Shown one piece after another: positions 1 to 9,160 of a stretch of DNA of 64,000 nt. Source of the DNA: DASRDR01 sp963812945 [NCBI: uncultured Candidatus Rokubacteria bacterium] (GTDB taxonomy: Bacteria; Methylomirabilota; Methylomirabilia; Rokubacteriales); assembly GCA_963812945.1 (NCBI GenBank), contig CAWEXD010000012.1:124001-188000 (forward strand), read 5' to 3'. The position numbers were made by a program, and so were the translations under genes. The notes under the pieces are model-generated. The model had not been told where the DNA came from and did not search any database. It saw only the letters and a list, made by a program, of their open reading frames with translations. The first letter of the stretch is position 1. Every line of letters starts with the position of its first letter.

Positions 1-418
1 CCAGGCGGGGGGTGTAGACGACCGGCTCCCCGAGGGCGAGCACGCCGACCCGGGTCCAGCCCCGCCTCCGGACCTCGCCGAGCGTCACGTCGATGATGCT
101 CAAGACCCGCCTCCCGGCGGCGCGCTCGATCGCCTCCTGGAAGAGATGCGCCCCGTTCGACGGGATGACCAGGAAGTCGGCGATGGCGCCGATCCGCCGC
201 GCGGCCTGGAGCAGGTCGGGATCGGCCTCCTTCGGCAGGTGCGGCGACCCGTCGTCGTTCGTCCGGAACGGCGCATGTCTGTGGTAGTGCACGATCATCG
301 GCGGATAGCCGCAGCCCTCTCGGGGCGGGATGCGTCGCTGTGACTCGCGGTGCACGCGGGCCTCGAAGTCCATGGTCGCCTGCGGCCCAAGCCCGCCGAG
401 CACGCCGATCGTCTTCAC
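1..418 (-). CDS. Aspartate/glutamate racemase family protein (partial, runs off left edge)
   Basis: The first 139 codons are visible; the C-terminus lies outside the window. The N-terminus begins MKTIGVLGGLGPQAT, with the GGLGP loop typical of cofactor-independent Asp/Glu racemases. The GTG start at 416-418 is chosen because a GGAGGGGAGAG ribosome site sits just upstream (about 421-432). The usual first catalytic cysteine motif (CNT) reads IPSNGAH here, so residue 87 is Ser rather than Cys. Racemases of this fold use two cysteines, so this copy may be a non-racemase member such as a decarboxylase- or isomerase-like enzyme, or inactive. The second cysteine region is not visible. It is divergent from the solute-binding protein at 615. 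Confidence 0.8.
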   Translation of the reverse strand, partial: MKTIGVLGGLGPQATMDFEARVHRESQRRIPPREGCGYPPMIVHYHRHAPFRTNDDGSPHLPKEADPDLLQAARRIGAIADFLVIPSNGAHLFQEAIERAAGRRVLSIIDVTLGEVRRRGWTRVGVLALGEPVVYTPRL

Positions 419-528
419 CGCTCTCCCCTCCGTCGCCGGGCGCGCTCCCAGCGGCCCTCCGGCTCATTCTAGCGGCGCTGTGCCCGGGGCATCTACCAGA
501 CACGCGTCGCGTCCGGGCAAGCGCGACA

Positions 529-568
529 CGATGTATGGTGTCGGTGCCGGGACCGCACCCATACATCG
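529..568. promoter_or_regulatory. Long inverted repeat upstream of the solute-binding protein gene
   Basis: CGATGTATGG (529-538) is repeated inverted as CCATACATCG (559-568). The 20-base spacer holds a second short pairing, GGTGC (543-547) with GCACC (555-559). It lies in the 196-bp divergent region between the racemase-like gene and the binding protein, ending 46 bases before the ATG at 615. It could be an operator for a dimeric regulator or an mRNA hairpin in the leader. The repeat is plain to see; its role is inference. Confidence 0.5.
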
Positions 569-614
569 GCAGGGTGGGCTCGAGCGGCACACCATGTTGC
601 GAGGAGGAGGGAGC

Positions 615-1430
615 ATGACACCACGCGCATTCGGTGGCCTCTTGCTGGCGGCGGCCCTGCTCGCGGCGCCGCCGGCGTCCGCGCAGGACAGCGCCGCGGC
701 GAAGGCCGAGCTCGCGCCAACCGGGACGCTGCGGGTCGCGATCGCGGTCGGCCCGGCGCCGTCGGGAACCTACTCGATCAAGGACGCGGCGACCGGGCAG
801 TATCGCGGGGTCCCCGTCGATCTCTCCACCGAGCTCGCCAGGAAGCTCGGCGTGCCGATCGAGTTCATCCCCTATGCCGGCACCGGCGAGATCCAGGCGG
901 CGGCCGCGGCCGGCGTGTGGGACCTCACCTTCATGCCGGTCGACGACGAGCGCCGGAAGATCCTGGACTTCGGCAGCCCCTATCATCTCCTGCAAAGCAC
1001 CTATCTCGTGGCGCCCGGCTCGCCCATCCAGACGATCCAGGACGCCAACCGCGCCGGCGTGCGCATCGCCGGCGTGCGGGACACGGCGACCTTCCGCGCC
1101 TCCAACCGCGCCTCGCCCGAGGCGGCCCACACCGCTCTGGCCGGGCCCGCCGACGCCATCGAGGCCATGCTGGCGGGCAAGGCCGACGCGATCGCGCTCA
1201 GCCGGGCCTCGCTCGGCGGCGTGGCCGCCAAGATTCCGGGCTCGCGCATCCTCGACGGCGGCTTCCTCAATTCGACGACGGCGATCGCCGTGCCGAAAGG
1301 CCGGCCGGCGGCCCTCGCCTACGTGAGCGCGTTCGTCGAGGAGGCGAAGGCGTCGGGCCTGGTGCGCCGCGGCTTCGACGCCGTCGGGCTGACCAACGAG
1401 CAGGTCGCGCCGGCGGGCATGAAGCCGTAG
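615..1430 (+). CDS. ABC transporter solute-binding protein, family 3 (amino-acid type)
   Basis: A 271-residue protein with a clear signal peptide (residues 1-23, cleavage after PPASA), then a type-3 periplasmic binding fold. The opening is GTLRVAIAVGPAPSG, followed by YRGVPVDLSTELARKLG and a VWDLTFMPVDDERRKILDF segment, the standard first-lobe signature of the PBPb family. Ligands of the family are polar amino acids or related organic anions; the exact ligand is unknown. The ATG at 615 is chosen over earlier in-frame starts because it gives the signal peptide and follows a strong GGAGGAGGGAG site (601-612). No permease or ATPase gene is adjacent, so it is an orphan receptor within this window. 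Confidence 0.88.
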   Translation: MTPRAFGGLLLAAALLAAPPASAQDSAAAKAELAPTGTLRVAIAVGPAPSGTYSIKDAATGQYRGVPVDLSTELARKLGVPIEFIPYAGTGEIQAAAAAGVWDLTFMPVDDERRKILDFGSPYHLLQSTYLVAPGSPIQTIQDANRAGVRIAGVRDTATFRASNRASPEAAHTALAGPADAIEAMLAGKADAIALSRASLGGVAAKIPGSRILDGGFLNSTTAIAVPKGRPAALAYVSAFVEEAKASGLVRRGFDAVGLTNEQVAPAGMKP

Positions 1431-1433
1431 CGC

Positions 1434-2054
1434 TCAGGCGGACGGGCCGGCGCCGAACGTCCGGACGAGCTCGTCGAAGTCGCCTGACGGGATGCCCTCC
1501 GCCCAGCGCCCTGCGTCCTCGTCTCCCTTCAGGGTCTCGGCGTAGCGAGCCGCCTCCGCGCGAGTGCGGAACAGCCGCCACGCGTGGAGCGCCCGCGTCC
1601 GGGCTCGACGCAGGTAGAACACCGGATCGAGGGGGTCGACGGGCTGGTACTCCAGCCGGGCCCCCGCATGGTCATAGGTAGCCCAGGCGACCGCGATGCC
1701 CCGCGCCGACAGCACACGCGCCTTGAGCGACTCCTCGGTGGGGAGGGATTCGGTGTCACGAAGCCAGGGCCCGTAGTAGACGGGCACGCTCGCCTCGGGA
1801 ATCGCCAGCAAGTGAGGCAGCGGCGCGCCGACCCGGTCGAGCGTCGCCTTGGCGGACTCGCCGATCCAGAAGAGGCCCGGCGTCGGGGTCGTGCCACCGC
1901 GCTGGTACGCGATCCGGCGGAGCTCGGGATCGCCGAGCCACGTCACGTCCGGCGTGTGCAGCGCCTCCCAGACCTCCACCAGCTCGCCCGGACCCAGCTG
2001 CCTCCGGCGGCGCTCGATCTCCGAGCGGTCCGCGACCAGGAACAGGCGCGGCAC
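1434..2054 (-). CDS. Conserved hypothetical protein at the end of the formate dehydrogenase operon
   Basis: A 206-residue soluble protein of unknown function with a GTG start. It follows the fdhE stop by only 7 bases, so it is probably the last gene of the fdhA-fdhB-nrfD-fdhE operon. It has no signal peptide, membrane segment or cysteine motif. The N-terminus (MPRLFLVADRSEIERRRRQLG) is basic, and the C-terminal third is rich in aromatic and charged residues. Its stop is 3 bases from the convergent binding-protein stop. No family was recognised. Confidence 0.7.
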   Translation of the reverse strand: MPRLFLVADRSEIERRRRQLGPGELVEVWEALHTPDVTWLGDPELRRIAYQRGGTTPTPGLFWIGESAKATLDRVGAPLPHLLAIPEASVPVYYGPWLRDTESLPTEESLKARVLSARGIAVAWATYDHAGARLEYQPVDPLDPVFYLRRARTRALHAWRLFRTRAEAARYAETLKGDEDAGRWAEGIPSGDFDELVRTFGAGPSA

Positions 2055-2061
2055 CCGGCGC

Positions 2062-2919
2062 TCAGTCGGCCGCCGTCACGAGGACCGGGATGGGCCGCCA
2101 GTACCCGGCGCGCCGGGCGACGAGGTCGAGGTGCGGTGAGCCCCAGTCCTCCACGAGGGCGCCCCCGGCATTCCAGCGGACCCGGCGGTCGAGCTCCTTG
2201 AGATAGCCGCCGCAGCCCTTGCACGCCGTGATGGCGTAACCCTCTTCCGCGAGGCCCTCGGGCACCAGGCGGATCTGCTGTTGAAGGTCGAGGGTCCCGC
2301 AGAGCGGGCACCGCGTCCGCGAGAACACCCAGGCGCCGCCGCACGCGTGACACGTCAACCGGCGCTGCCCGTCCTCCGGGAGATCGGCGAAGCCCGGAGG
2401 GGCGCCGCAGAAGGGGCACACGCCCCGGCCCCACGATCCGGCGTCGAAGTGCGCGCGGGCGGCCGCGAAGAATCGGGTCAGGACGGGTCGGAGGGCCGCC
2501 ACGGCCAGGAAGCCCAGGCTCTCGACGGAGAGCCGGGTGCGCTCCGGCAGCCAGCCGGCGCCGAGCCGCCCCGGAGCCGGAAGGAGATCCCGCACGGTGA
2601 CGCTGCCGGCGTCCCAGAGCTCGCCGAAGGTGCGGAGCCCGTCGACGTCGACGCCCACCGCTCCCAGGGCGTCCAGGGCGGGGCCGAGCACCGGCTCGAG
2701 CTCGGCGTTCGGAATCTCGGGTTGGGCCCGGGCCAGTAGCGGCTCGCCACGGCTCCACGAGAGCCGGCACTCGTCCGCGAGCCAGGGTGCCGGGAGGACC
2801 GCCTCGCTGCGCCACTCGGCCCAGGCCTCGAGCAGCGGCTCGCAGGGGGCCAGCGTCTCGCGAAAGCTCGCGCGGCGCTCGAGGAGCGCGCGCCACTCCT
2901 CGAGCAGGGCGTGGTCCAC
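2062..2919 (-). CDS. fdhE: Formate dehydrogenase accessory protein FdhE
   Basis: An FdhE-family protein, about 285 residues from the GTG at 2917-2919, against roughly 300 in the family. The second half carries four CXXC pairs: CPFCGAPPG, CHACGG, CPLCG and CKGCGGY. These are the rubredoxin-like iron or zinc sites that define FdhE, which is needed to mature respiratory formate dehydrogenases. The frame stays open upstream across the nrfD stop, so a CTG start overlapping that stop near 2945 is also possible; the GTG is the nearest ordinary start but has a weak ribosome site. Its place right after the formate dehydrogenase subunits supports the call. Confidence 0.9.
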   Translation of the reverse strand: MDHALLEEWRALLERRASFRETLAPCEPLLEAWAEWRSEAVLPAPWLADECRLSWSRGEPLLARAQPEIPNAELEPVLGPALDALGAVGVDVDGLRTFGELWDAGSVTVRDLLPAPGRLGAGWLPERTRLSVESLGFLAVAALRPVLTRFFAAARAHFDAGSWGRGVCPFCGAPPGFADLPEDGQRRLTCHACGGAWVFSRTRCPLCGTLDLQQQIRLVPEGLAEEGYAITACKGCGGYLKELDRRVRWNAGGALVEDWGSPHLDLVARRAGYWRPIPVLVTAAD

Positions 2920-2945
2920 CGGCAGGTCGCCGGAGACCGACGCCG

Positions 2946-3884
2946 TCAGGTGACCTGGCCCGCGGCGATCAGGACGTACTTGATGACGAAGCCGCCCACC
3001 AGCACCAGGATCGCCACGAGCGCGGTGATCCCGGCGGACGCCCGCCGCAGGCCGCCGCCCGCGAACTGGAGCGCGAGCGGCACCACGAGACCCACCAGTA
3101 CCGCGCCCAGCCAGAAGGTGAGGCTGTACTGGCCGGACAGGAGCGGGGCGAGGGCCTGGCGGATGCCGACCGAGCCGCTCATCCTCACCGTGACGATGAA
3201 GAGCACGAGCGCGATCGCCTGGACGACCAACGCGGCGGCCAGCGCCCGCATGAGGGCCGCCAGCGCGTCGCGTCGCTCCCCGCCGAACAGCGCCAGCACC
3301 AGCGCGATCATCGCGGCGCCGGTCGAAGCCCCTACCGCCAGGAACAGGGCTCCCAGCCAGTGGCCGCTGACGAAGAGCGGTCGCGCCGTCGCGCCGAGCA
3401 AGACGCCGGGATACGCCGCCAGGAAGAACCCAAACACCGATCCGACGAGCCCCACCAGCGTCCGGAGGCCCGGGAAGCCTCGCCCGCCGCGATGCTCGAG
3501 CAGGACGTCGAGGGCGGCGAGGAACGCGCACCCGCTGAAGGCGAGGAGCGCCCAGGCGCCCATGCTCATGGGCGACAGCGGCTTCAGGTGGAACGGTCCG
3601 AGCGTCATGGCACCGTCACCGATCGCCGTGGAGGGCTTCGAGACCATCATCATGTGCAGGAATCGGGTCGGGAGTCCGAGGTCGACGATGAGCAGGATGG
3701 GTGTCGGAAGCACGGCCAGGAACGCGACGTAGTAGCCGACCCGGACGACGCTCTTGTACCGCTCGGGGCCGAGGAGATGCGCGACGGTGGCGATCACGAA
3801 GGCGCCGCCCGCGATCCCGCCCAGGAAGAAGTAGACGTCGATGAGGAGGGGCCAGTCCGCGCTCTTGAGAAGCCCGGGCTCCAT
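2946..3884 (-). CDS. Formate dehydrogenase membrane subunit, NrfD/PsrC family
   Basis: A 312-residue integral membrane protein with about eight hydrophobic helices. It opens MEPGLLKSADWPLLIDVYFF and then GGIAGGAFVIATVAHLLG, the NrfD/PsrC pattern. Proteins of this family anchor periplasmic molybdopterin oxidoreductases and pass electrons between the Fe-S subunit and quinone without haem. The start lies one base after the fdhB stop, so the two are probably co-translated. It is the membrane anchor of the formate dehydrogenase encoded just upstream, in place of the cytochrome b subunit of the FdnGHI type. Confidence 0.92.
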   Translation of the reverse strand: MEPGLLKSADWPLLIDVYFFLGGIAGGAFVIATVAHLLGPERYKSVVRVGYYVAFLAVLPTPILLIVDLGLPTRFLHMMMVSKPSTAIGDGAMTLGPFHLKPLSPMSMGAWALLAFSGCAFLAALDVLLEHRGGRGFPGLRTLVGLVGSVFGFFLAAYPGVLLGATARPLFVSGHWLGALFLAVGASTGAAMIALVLALFGGERRDALAALMRALAAALVVQAIALVLFIVTVRMSGSVGIRQALAPLLSGQYSLTFWLGAVLVGLVVPLALQFAGGGLRRASAGITALVAILVLVGGFVIKYVLIAAGQVT

Positions 3885-3885
3885 C

Positions 3886-4665
3886 TCAGCCCTCCTTCCC
3901 GTCCGTCCCGCCGCGCGAGCGGAACGCCACGACGGCCCCGATCCCGACGGCGAGCGCCGATCCGATCGACAGGAGAGAGTCGACGAACACGTTGCGTTGA
4001 GGGAGCTTGGGTTTCTCGGGCAGCCCGTAGATCGCCGGCTTCCCCGTGATCAGGAAGAAGGCGTTCAGGCCGCCCAGGGGGCCGTTCTGATCCTCGCCGT
4101 AGAGCTGGGCGTCCTTGTGCCCCTGCTTCTGGAGCGTCTCCACCCGCTTCCGGGCAAGGGCCGCCAGCTCGTCGCGGTAGCCGAACCGGATCGACTCGGT
4201 CGGGCAGGCCTTCGCGCAGGCGGGTCCGAGGCCGTTGTGGATGCGATCGTTGCAGAACGTGCACTTGGTCGCGGTGCCGGTGTCGTGGTTGAACGCGACC
4301 ACGCCGAACGGGCAGGCGGACACGCAGTACCGGCAGCCGTTGCAGATGTCCTGGTTGATGTTGACCGTGCCGAACTCGGTGCGGTAGATCGCCCCGGTGG
4401 GGCACGCTTCCAGGCAGCCTGCCTGGGCGCAGTGCTTGCACACGTCGGACATCATGTGCCAGCGCACGCCGACCTTGTCGTCCGGCTCCTCGAAGAAGCG
4501 CACGAGCCGGTAGCTCTTGTCCGTGAAGTGCGCGTGGTTCTGGTAGGTGCCGGTCCACTCCGGCTCCTCGGGCGCCAGCTGGTTCCACTGCTTGCAGGCG
4601 ACCTGGCACGCGCGGCACCCGATGCACAGCGAGATGTCCGTGAACATCGCGAGGGTGCGGGCCAT
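3886..4665 (-). CDS. fdhB: Formate dehydrogenase iron-sulfur subunit (FdnH/FdhB type)
   Basis: A 259-residue electron-transfer subunit with four cysteine clusters for [4Fe-4S] centres. In order they are CIGCRACQVAC (residues 14-24), CKHCAQAGCLEAC, CNGCRYCVSACPFG, and CTFCNDR with a later CAKACP. A single hydrophobic segment near the C-terminus (SIGSALAVGIGAVVAF) fits the membrane tail of FdnH-like subunits. It begins 2 bases after the fdhA stop and ends next to the NrfD-like gene, completing a three-subunit enzyme that carries electrons from formate to the quinone pool. Confidence 0.95.
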   Translation of the reverse strand: MARTLAMFTDISLCIGCRACQVACKQWNQLAPEEPEWTGTYQNHAHFTDKSYRLVRFFEEPDDKVGVRWHMMSDVCKHCAQAGCLEACPTGAIYRTEFGTVNINQDICNGCRYCVSACPFGVVAFNHDTGTATKCTFCNDRIHNGLGPACAKACPTESIRFGYRDELAALARKRVETLQKQGHKDAQLYGEDQNGPLGGLNAFFLITGKPAIYGLPEKPKLPQRNVFVDSLLSIGSALAVGIGAVVAFRSRGGTDGKEG

Positions 4666-4667
4666 GG

Positions 4668-7600
4668 CTACGCCTCCTTCCGCACGTTGCAGAGGAGCGC
4701 CTTGGACTCCTGGATGAACGTCGTCGGATCTCCGAGGCTCGCGACGAGGTCGTTCGTGACGTCGCCCCGCGCCGACTTCATGACGCCCTGGTACCCCCAG
4801 TGCCACGGGATGCCGACCTGGTAGACCTTCTTGCCGTTGATCACGAACGGCTTGATGCGCTCGGTCACCATGGCCCGCACCTTGATCTTCGCGCGGGGCG
4901 TCTCGACGCTCAGCATGTCCCCGTTCTGGATTCCGAGCTCCTTGGCCATCTCCGGTCCGATCTCGGCGAAGTGGCCGAAGAAGAGCTCCGAGAGCCACGG
5001 CACGTGGCGCGACATGCCCGCCGCGTGGTGCTCGGTGAGCCGGTACGTCGTCAGCACGAACGGGTACTTGTCCGGGGTCCCGAGCTTGTTGAGGTCGCCG
5101 ATGTCGTAGACCTTGGCGACCGGGTTGTTCTGGACCTTGGACAGGAGGTTCTGGGTCGGCGACTCGAAGGGCTCGTAGTGCTCGGGGAAGGGCCCGTCGA
5201 GGACCGACGCGAAGAACTGGCCGAGGCCGTGCGGGTTCATGATGAACGCGTCGGTGCCGGAGATGCCCTTGAACGGGCCGTCCTTGTTCCGCGGGGCGTC
5301 GGGCGCCATGGTGCCGGGGAAATCGGGGACATCGTTGCCCACCCACTTCTTCCCGGCGGCGTCCCACCAGATCAGCTTCTTCTTCTCGCTCCAGGGCTTC
5401 CCGGAGGGGTCGGCCGATGCGCGGTTGTAGAGAATCCGTCGGTTGGCCGGCCACACGAAGCCCCAGCCGTGAGCCATGTAGTCGTCGCCCTTCGGCTTCT
5501 CGCGCCGGAGGGCGAGGTTCTTCCCCTCCTCCGGATAGATCCCCGTGTAGATCCAGTTGCCGCAGGCCGTCGCCCCGTCATCCCGCAGGTGCCCGAAGGT
5601 CTTCATCGGCTGGCCGCGCTTGTAGAGCATCTCGCCGGGCTTGTCCTTGTCCGGGATGTCGTCGGTCGCGTAGCCGTTGCACTCCTTCAGGACCAGCTCC
5701 ATCTTCGGCTCCTTCTTCGCGCCCTCGGGCTGGTAGTCCCAGACGAGGTCGAGGACGGGCCGGTCCTTCTTGGCGCGAGAGCCGGTATAGAGGGCCTTGA
5801 GCCGGTTGCCGAGGTCGACGATGAACGCCGCGTCGGACCGCGAGTCGCCGGGGGACTCCACGGCCTTCACGTGCCACTGCGCGAGCCGCATGGTGTTGGT
5901 GATCGACCCGTCCTTCTCGGCCGCCGGCACGCCGGGGATGAAGAAGACCTCCGTCTGGCTGGACTTCGGGTCCGTGCCGGGGGCCTTCCACACAGCGGCG
6001 GTCTCGGTCTCGAAGAGGTCGACGACCACCAGCCAGTCGAGGTTGCGGAGCCCCTTGCGGACCATGCTGGCGTTGGGGCTGTCCACCGCGGGGTTCTGGC
6101 CCTGGCAGATGAATCCGGTCACCTTCTTCTGAACCATCCCCACCGTGAAGTGCTGGTGGGAGTACGCATCCGCCTTCTCCCGCTTCGGGAGATAGTCGTA
6201 GGCGTAGTCGTTGTCCTTCGTGGCGGCGGGGCCCCACCAGGCCTTGAGGAGGCTGATCACGAACTTGGGATTGTTCACCCAGTAGCCGCCCTTGGGCGTC
6301 GTCTTCTCGAGATAGTCGGTCAAGGTGGGGTGGGGCGCCTGGAGGGGCTCGGCGGGATAGCCCGGCAGCATGTGGTAGAGCGTCCCGAAGTCCGTGGCCC
6401 CCTGGACGTTCGAGTGCCCGCGCAGGGCCACCACGCCGCCGCCGGGACGTCCGACGTTGCCGAGGATGAGCTGCAGCATGCAGAGTGCGCGGATCTGCTG
6501 GACGCCGTTGGTCGACTGGTTGAGCTGGAGCGCGTAGGAGATGGTCGCGGTCTTGTCCGGCCCCGAGGCCGAGCAGAAGATGTCGGCCACCTTGAGGAAG
6601 AGGTCCTTCGGGATCCCGCAGACCTTCTCGACCATCTCCGGGGTGTAGCGCGCGTAGTGCCGGCGGAGGTGCTGGAACACGCAGTTCGGATCCTGGAGGG
6701 TCTTGTCCTGCTTGGGGTACCCTTCCCCGTCGAGCTGGAACTTCCAGGATCGCCTGGTCGTACGCCCGCTTGCCCGCATCGTAGCCGCTGAAGAGCCCGT
6801 CGAGATCCGCCGCGCCCTTGAATCCAGGGTCCAGGAGCAGGGAGGCGTTCGTGTAGGCGACCACGTAGTCGTGGAAGTACTTCTTGCTCTCGATCGCGTA
6901 CCGGATCAAGCCTCCGAAGTACACGATGTTCGTGCCGGAGCGGATCGGGACCCAGATGTCGGCGGTCGCGGACGTCCGGGTGAAGCGGGGGTCGACGTGG
7001 ATGATCTTCGCCCCGCGCTCCTTGGCCTTCATCACCCACTTGTAGCTGACCGGGTGGCACTCGGCCCAGTTGGAGGTGGGCATGATCACGTCGGCGTTGA
7101 CGACGTCGATCAGGTTGGTGGTCATGGCGCCCCGGCCGAAGGTCGCGCCGAGCGCGGGCACCGTCGCCGAGTGGCAGAGCCGCGCGGAGTTCTCCAGGTT
7201 CACCAGGCCGAGGCCCCGGGAAAGCTTCGCGATGAGGTAGTTCTCCTCGTTGTCCAGGACCGAGGAGCCCAGCCAGGCGATGCCCTCGCAGCGGTTGACC
7301 GTGATCGGCTTGCCGGACGCCTCGGGCGCCTTGGCCTGCGCGGGATAGGGCGAGTCGCCGGTCCCCGGCTTGGCGGCGCTCGTGGCCGCGGGCTTGGGCT
7401 GCGCGTCAACCTTGGGCGGCGCGGGCGTCACCGTCTCGACGAAGCTGGCGTCGCGCGTCTTCTTCACCCGCTGGGCGATCTGCTCCATCATCCAGTCGAG
7501 GGGCTTCTCCTCCCATCGGTCGCTGCCGGGCGCGCGGTACAGGGGCTTGGTCAAGCGGCGCTCGTTGACCGAGAGCTGGTAGGTCGAGGAGCCCTTCGGG

Positions 7601-7854
7601 CAGAGCGCGCCCTCGGTATGCGGGGTGTCGGGGTCGCCCTCGATGTCGACGATCTTGCCGTCCTTCACGTAGATCAGCTGGGCACACCCGACCGCGCAGT
7701 AGGGACAGACGCCGGGAAAAGTCTTGGCCTCCTTGATCCGGAGATCGTTCACGGCGGCCTCGACGGGGGCGAGGTCGATGCCCCGGGTGCCCGCGAGGAC
7801 GCCGCCGGAGGCGCCGCCCGACCACTTCAGGAAGTCACGTCGAGACAGGCTCAT
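4668..7854 (-). CDS. fdhA: Formate dehydrogenase catalytic subunit, Tat-exported, cysteine form (one frameshift)
   Basis: The molybdo/tungsto-bis-MGD subunit of a respiratory formate dehydrogenase, about 1,061 residues if the frame is restored. It starts with a Tat signal (MSLSRRDFLKWSGG). A [4Fe-4S] motif (CPYCAVGC with a later LCPKGS) follows, then a Pro/Ala-rich linker at about residues 140-175, and the metal ligand as cysteine in SARLCHSATV. The C-terminal pterin-binding part is intact. Near 6749-6752 one extra base breaks the frame: AYDQA continues as the expected WKFQLDGEGYPKQD only after a +1 shift. Both halves are otherwise undamaged, so a consensus error is as likely as a fresh mutation. 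An RBS and ATG at 7854 give the start. Confidence 0.9.
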
Positions 7855-7983
7855 GGCCGTTCTCCTCTCGCGTGGCTGGCGTCACTTCGGGGTGCCCGAT
7901 CCCAGGGCAGGTTTCGGGCAAAAGGTAACCGCAGCGAGCCCGTGGAGTGAGGCGGAGGCCGAAAGGCTCGCGAAGCACCATGG

Positions 7984-8265
7984 CTAGAGCTCCGGGCTGG
8001 CGTACTCCTCCCAGGCGCGCCGGAGAACGACGATGCGCGTCGGTCCGACGGCGGGGGACTCAATCTTCACGATGTCACCAGGGCTGAGCGCGTCCAGCGC
8101 CGAGGTCGTCTCGTCTGCGACCACGACGGTATCGCCGCCGCAGCTCATGTCCGAGCACTGGTCCTGGACGCCCCGAAGGCGGAGATGACCGCCCACCGGA
8201 TCGACGGACACGACGACGAGACGGTTTTCCTGGAGCCACGCAGTCGGGCGAGACGGTAAAGACAT
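7984..8265 (-). CDS. Small conserved hypothetical protein upstream of fdhA
   Basis: A 93-residue protein with a good GGAGGTGG ribosome site before its ATG (8263-8265). It is Val/Asp rich with alternating hydrophobic residues suggesting a small beta barrel, and has a CSDMSCGGD segment with two cysteines. It ends TRIVVLRRAWEEYASPEL. It lies 129 bases upstream of fdhA on the same strand and may be the first gene of that transcript or a separate unit. No signal peptide is seen and no family was recognised. Confidence 0.6.
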   Translation of the reverse strand: MSLPSRPTAWLQENRLVVVSVDPVGGHLRLRGVQDQCSDMSCGGDTVVVADETTSALDALSPGDIVKIESPAVGPTRIVVLRRAWEEYASPEL

Positions 8266-8368
8266 GCACCACCTCCGCTGGCCTCGGCCTTCGATCAGTT
8301 CAGCAAGGCGCGCTACGGGGGTGTTACAGAACCGCTACCGCGATGCTAGGGGCCCGAGGGGGGCCGTG

Positions 8369-8722
8369 TCAAGCGCCGCGTGACGCCTCCGGGGACCGGG
8401 GGGGCTGCCCCGACTCGATGTAGCGGCCAAGGGCCGCTTCCAGGAGCTGGCGGGCCTCGTCACCCGCCCCTCGACCGGCAAGCTCCAGGACCCGATGCCG
8501 CACCTCGGGCGCCAGCAGGGTGGCGTTCGTGACCGGGTTGTAGGTCCGGCTAAGCTCGAGCAGGGCTTGCCGAAGTCGCGCCGGATCCTCGATCTGCTGG
8601 AGCGCGGCGCGGAAGAGGTCGGCCCCCTGGTCCTGCCGCTTGCGCATCTTGAGGGCCCGCTCGGAGGGCCCTCCCCAGGGGGAATTGGCCGGGGGCTCGT
8701 CCGCGGAGCGCTCTTTGCTCAT
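8369..8722 (-). CDS. Small hypothetical helical protein
   Basis: A 117-residue hydrophilic protein with an ATG start at 8722. It is predicted mostly helical by eye (FRAALQQIEDPARLRQALLE, then VRHRVLELAGRGAGDEARQL), with a disordered Pro/Ser-rich N-terminus and tail. It has no cysteine, signal peptide or membrane segment. It lies upstream of the 93-residue gene on the same strand, 103 bases away. Base composition and codon use match the neighbours. No function can be assigned. Confidence 0.55.
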   Translation of the reverse strand: MSKERSADEPPANSPWGGPSERALKMRKRQDQGADLFRAALQQIEDPARLRQALLELSRTYNPVTNATLLAPEVRHRVLELAGRGAGDEARQLLEAALGRYIESGQPPRSPEASRGA

Positions 8723-9160
8723 ACCTGTCCAGCGCGAGACGGTGTGGGGCAGCCGGCGCCGTCGGCCGGAGTATAGCCAGGGCAGCGGACGGCGGTCAAA
8801 CCCCGAGCCGCCGAGTGCGCCCGGGGGGGGGCCATGATGCTCCTCGCCGGGCCGCTCCGAACGTCACTCGGCGCCCTCGAGACGCCGGGAGCCCGGGACG
8901 AGCGGGGCTACCTCTTTCGCAAACGCCAGTGTATAAAGGATTTGGTGTCACGCCTGTCGACACTGGCGCTGTGGACCACCCAAGGACGCGAGCGCTGCGG
9001 GGGCCTGATGCCCCGCGTGACCACGGACGGCCGCCACCGCACGGCTCGAGGTCGGTTGGTCGTCACGCTAGGCGCTTCCACGTCGTTCTTGAAGAGCGGA
9101 GCCCGACTCGTTCCTTGAGCGCGTGCGGGCCTTCCCTCGAGCTCGGGGTGCCGTCCGACG
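8723..9160. other. 438-bp divergent intergenic region
   Basis: No convincing gene is present; the frames open here are arginine/proline-rich and lack ribosome sites. It separates the minus-strand 117-residue gene from the plus-strand mobA-moaD fusion and contains the inverted repeat at 8924-8968. The AT-richer patch at 8930-8945 (GTATAAAGGATTTGG) is the best place for promoter elements in an otherwise GC-rich stretch. Confidence 0.5.
8924..8968. promoter_or_regulatory. Inverted repeat in the leader region of mobA-moaD
   Basis: CGCCAGTGT (8924-8932) is matched by ACACTGGCG (8960-8968), a perfect 9-base inverted repeat with a 27-base spacer. Inside it, GTGTC (8945-8949) can pair with GACAC (8959-8963), overlapping the outer arm, so two exclusive hairpins are possible. 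It lies 193 bases before the mobA-moaD start. It could be an operator or an RNA switch; no known motif was recognised. Confidence 0.4.

Noticed and set aside
2787-4049. Long plus-strand open frame over fdhE, nrfD and fdhB
   Set aside because: Low-complexity Arg/Glu/Gly composition opposite three recognisable genes.
6745-6756. Programmed frameshift in the first fdhA
   Set aside because: No slippery heptamer or downstream pseudoknot is apparent, and the family needs none; an indel or error is simpler.
8723-9160. Molybdenum-cofactor riboswitch upstream of mobA-moaD
   Set aside because: Hairpins are present but the conserved core of that riboswitch could not be recognised by eye; a covariance search would be needed.
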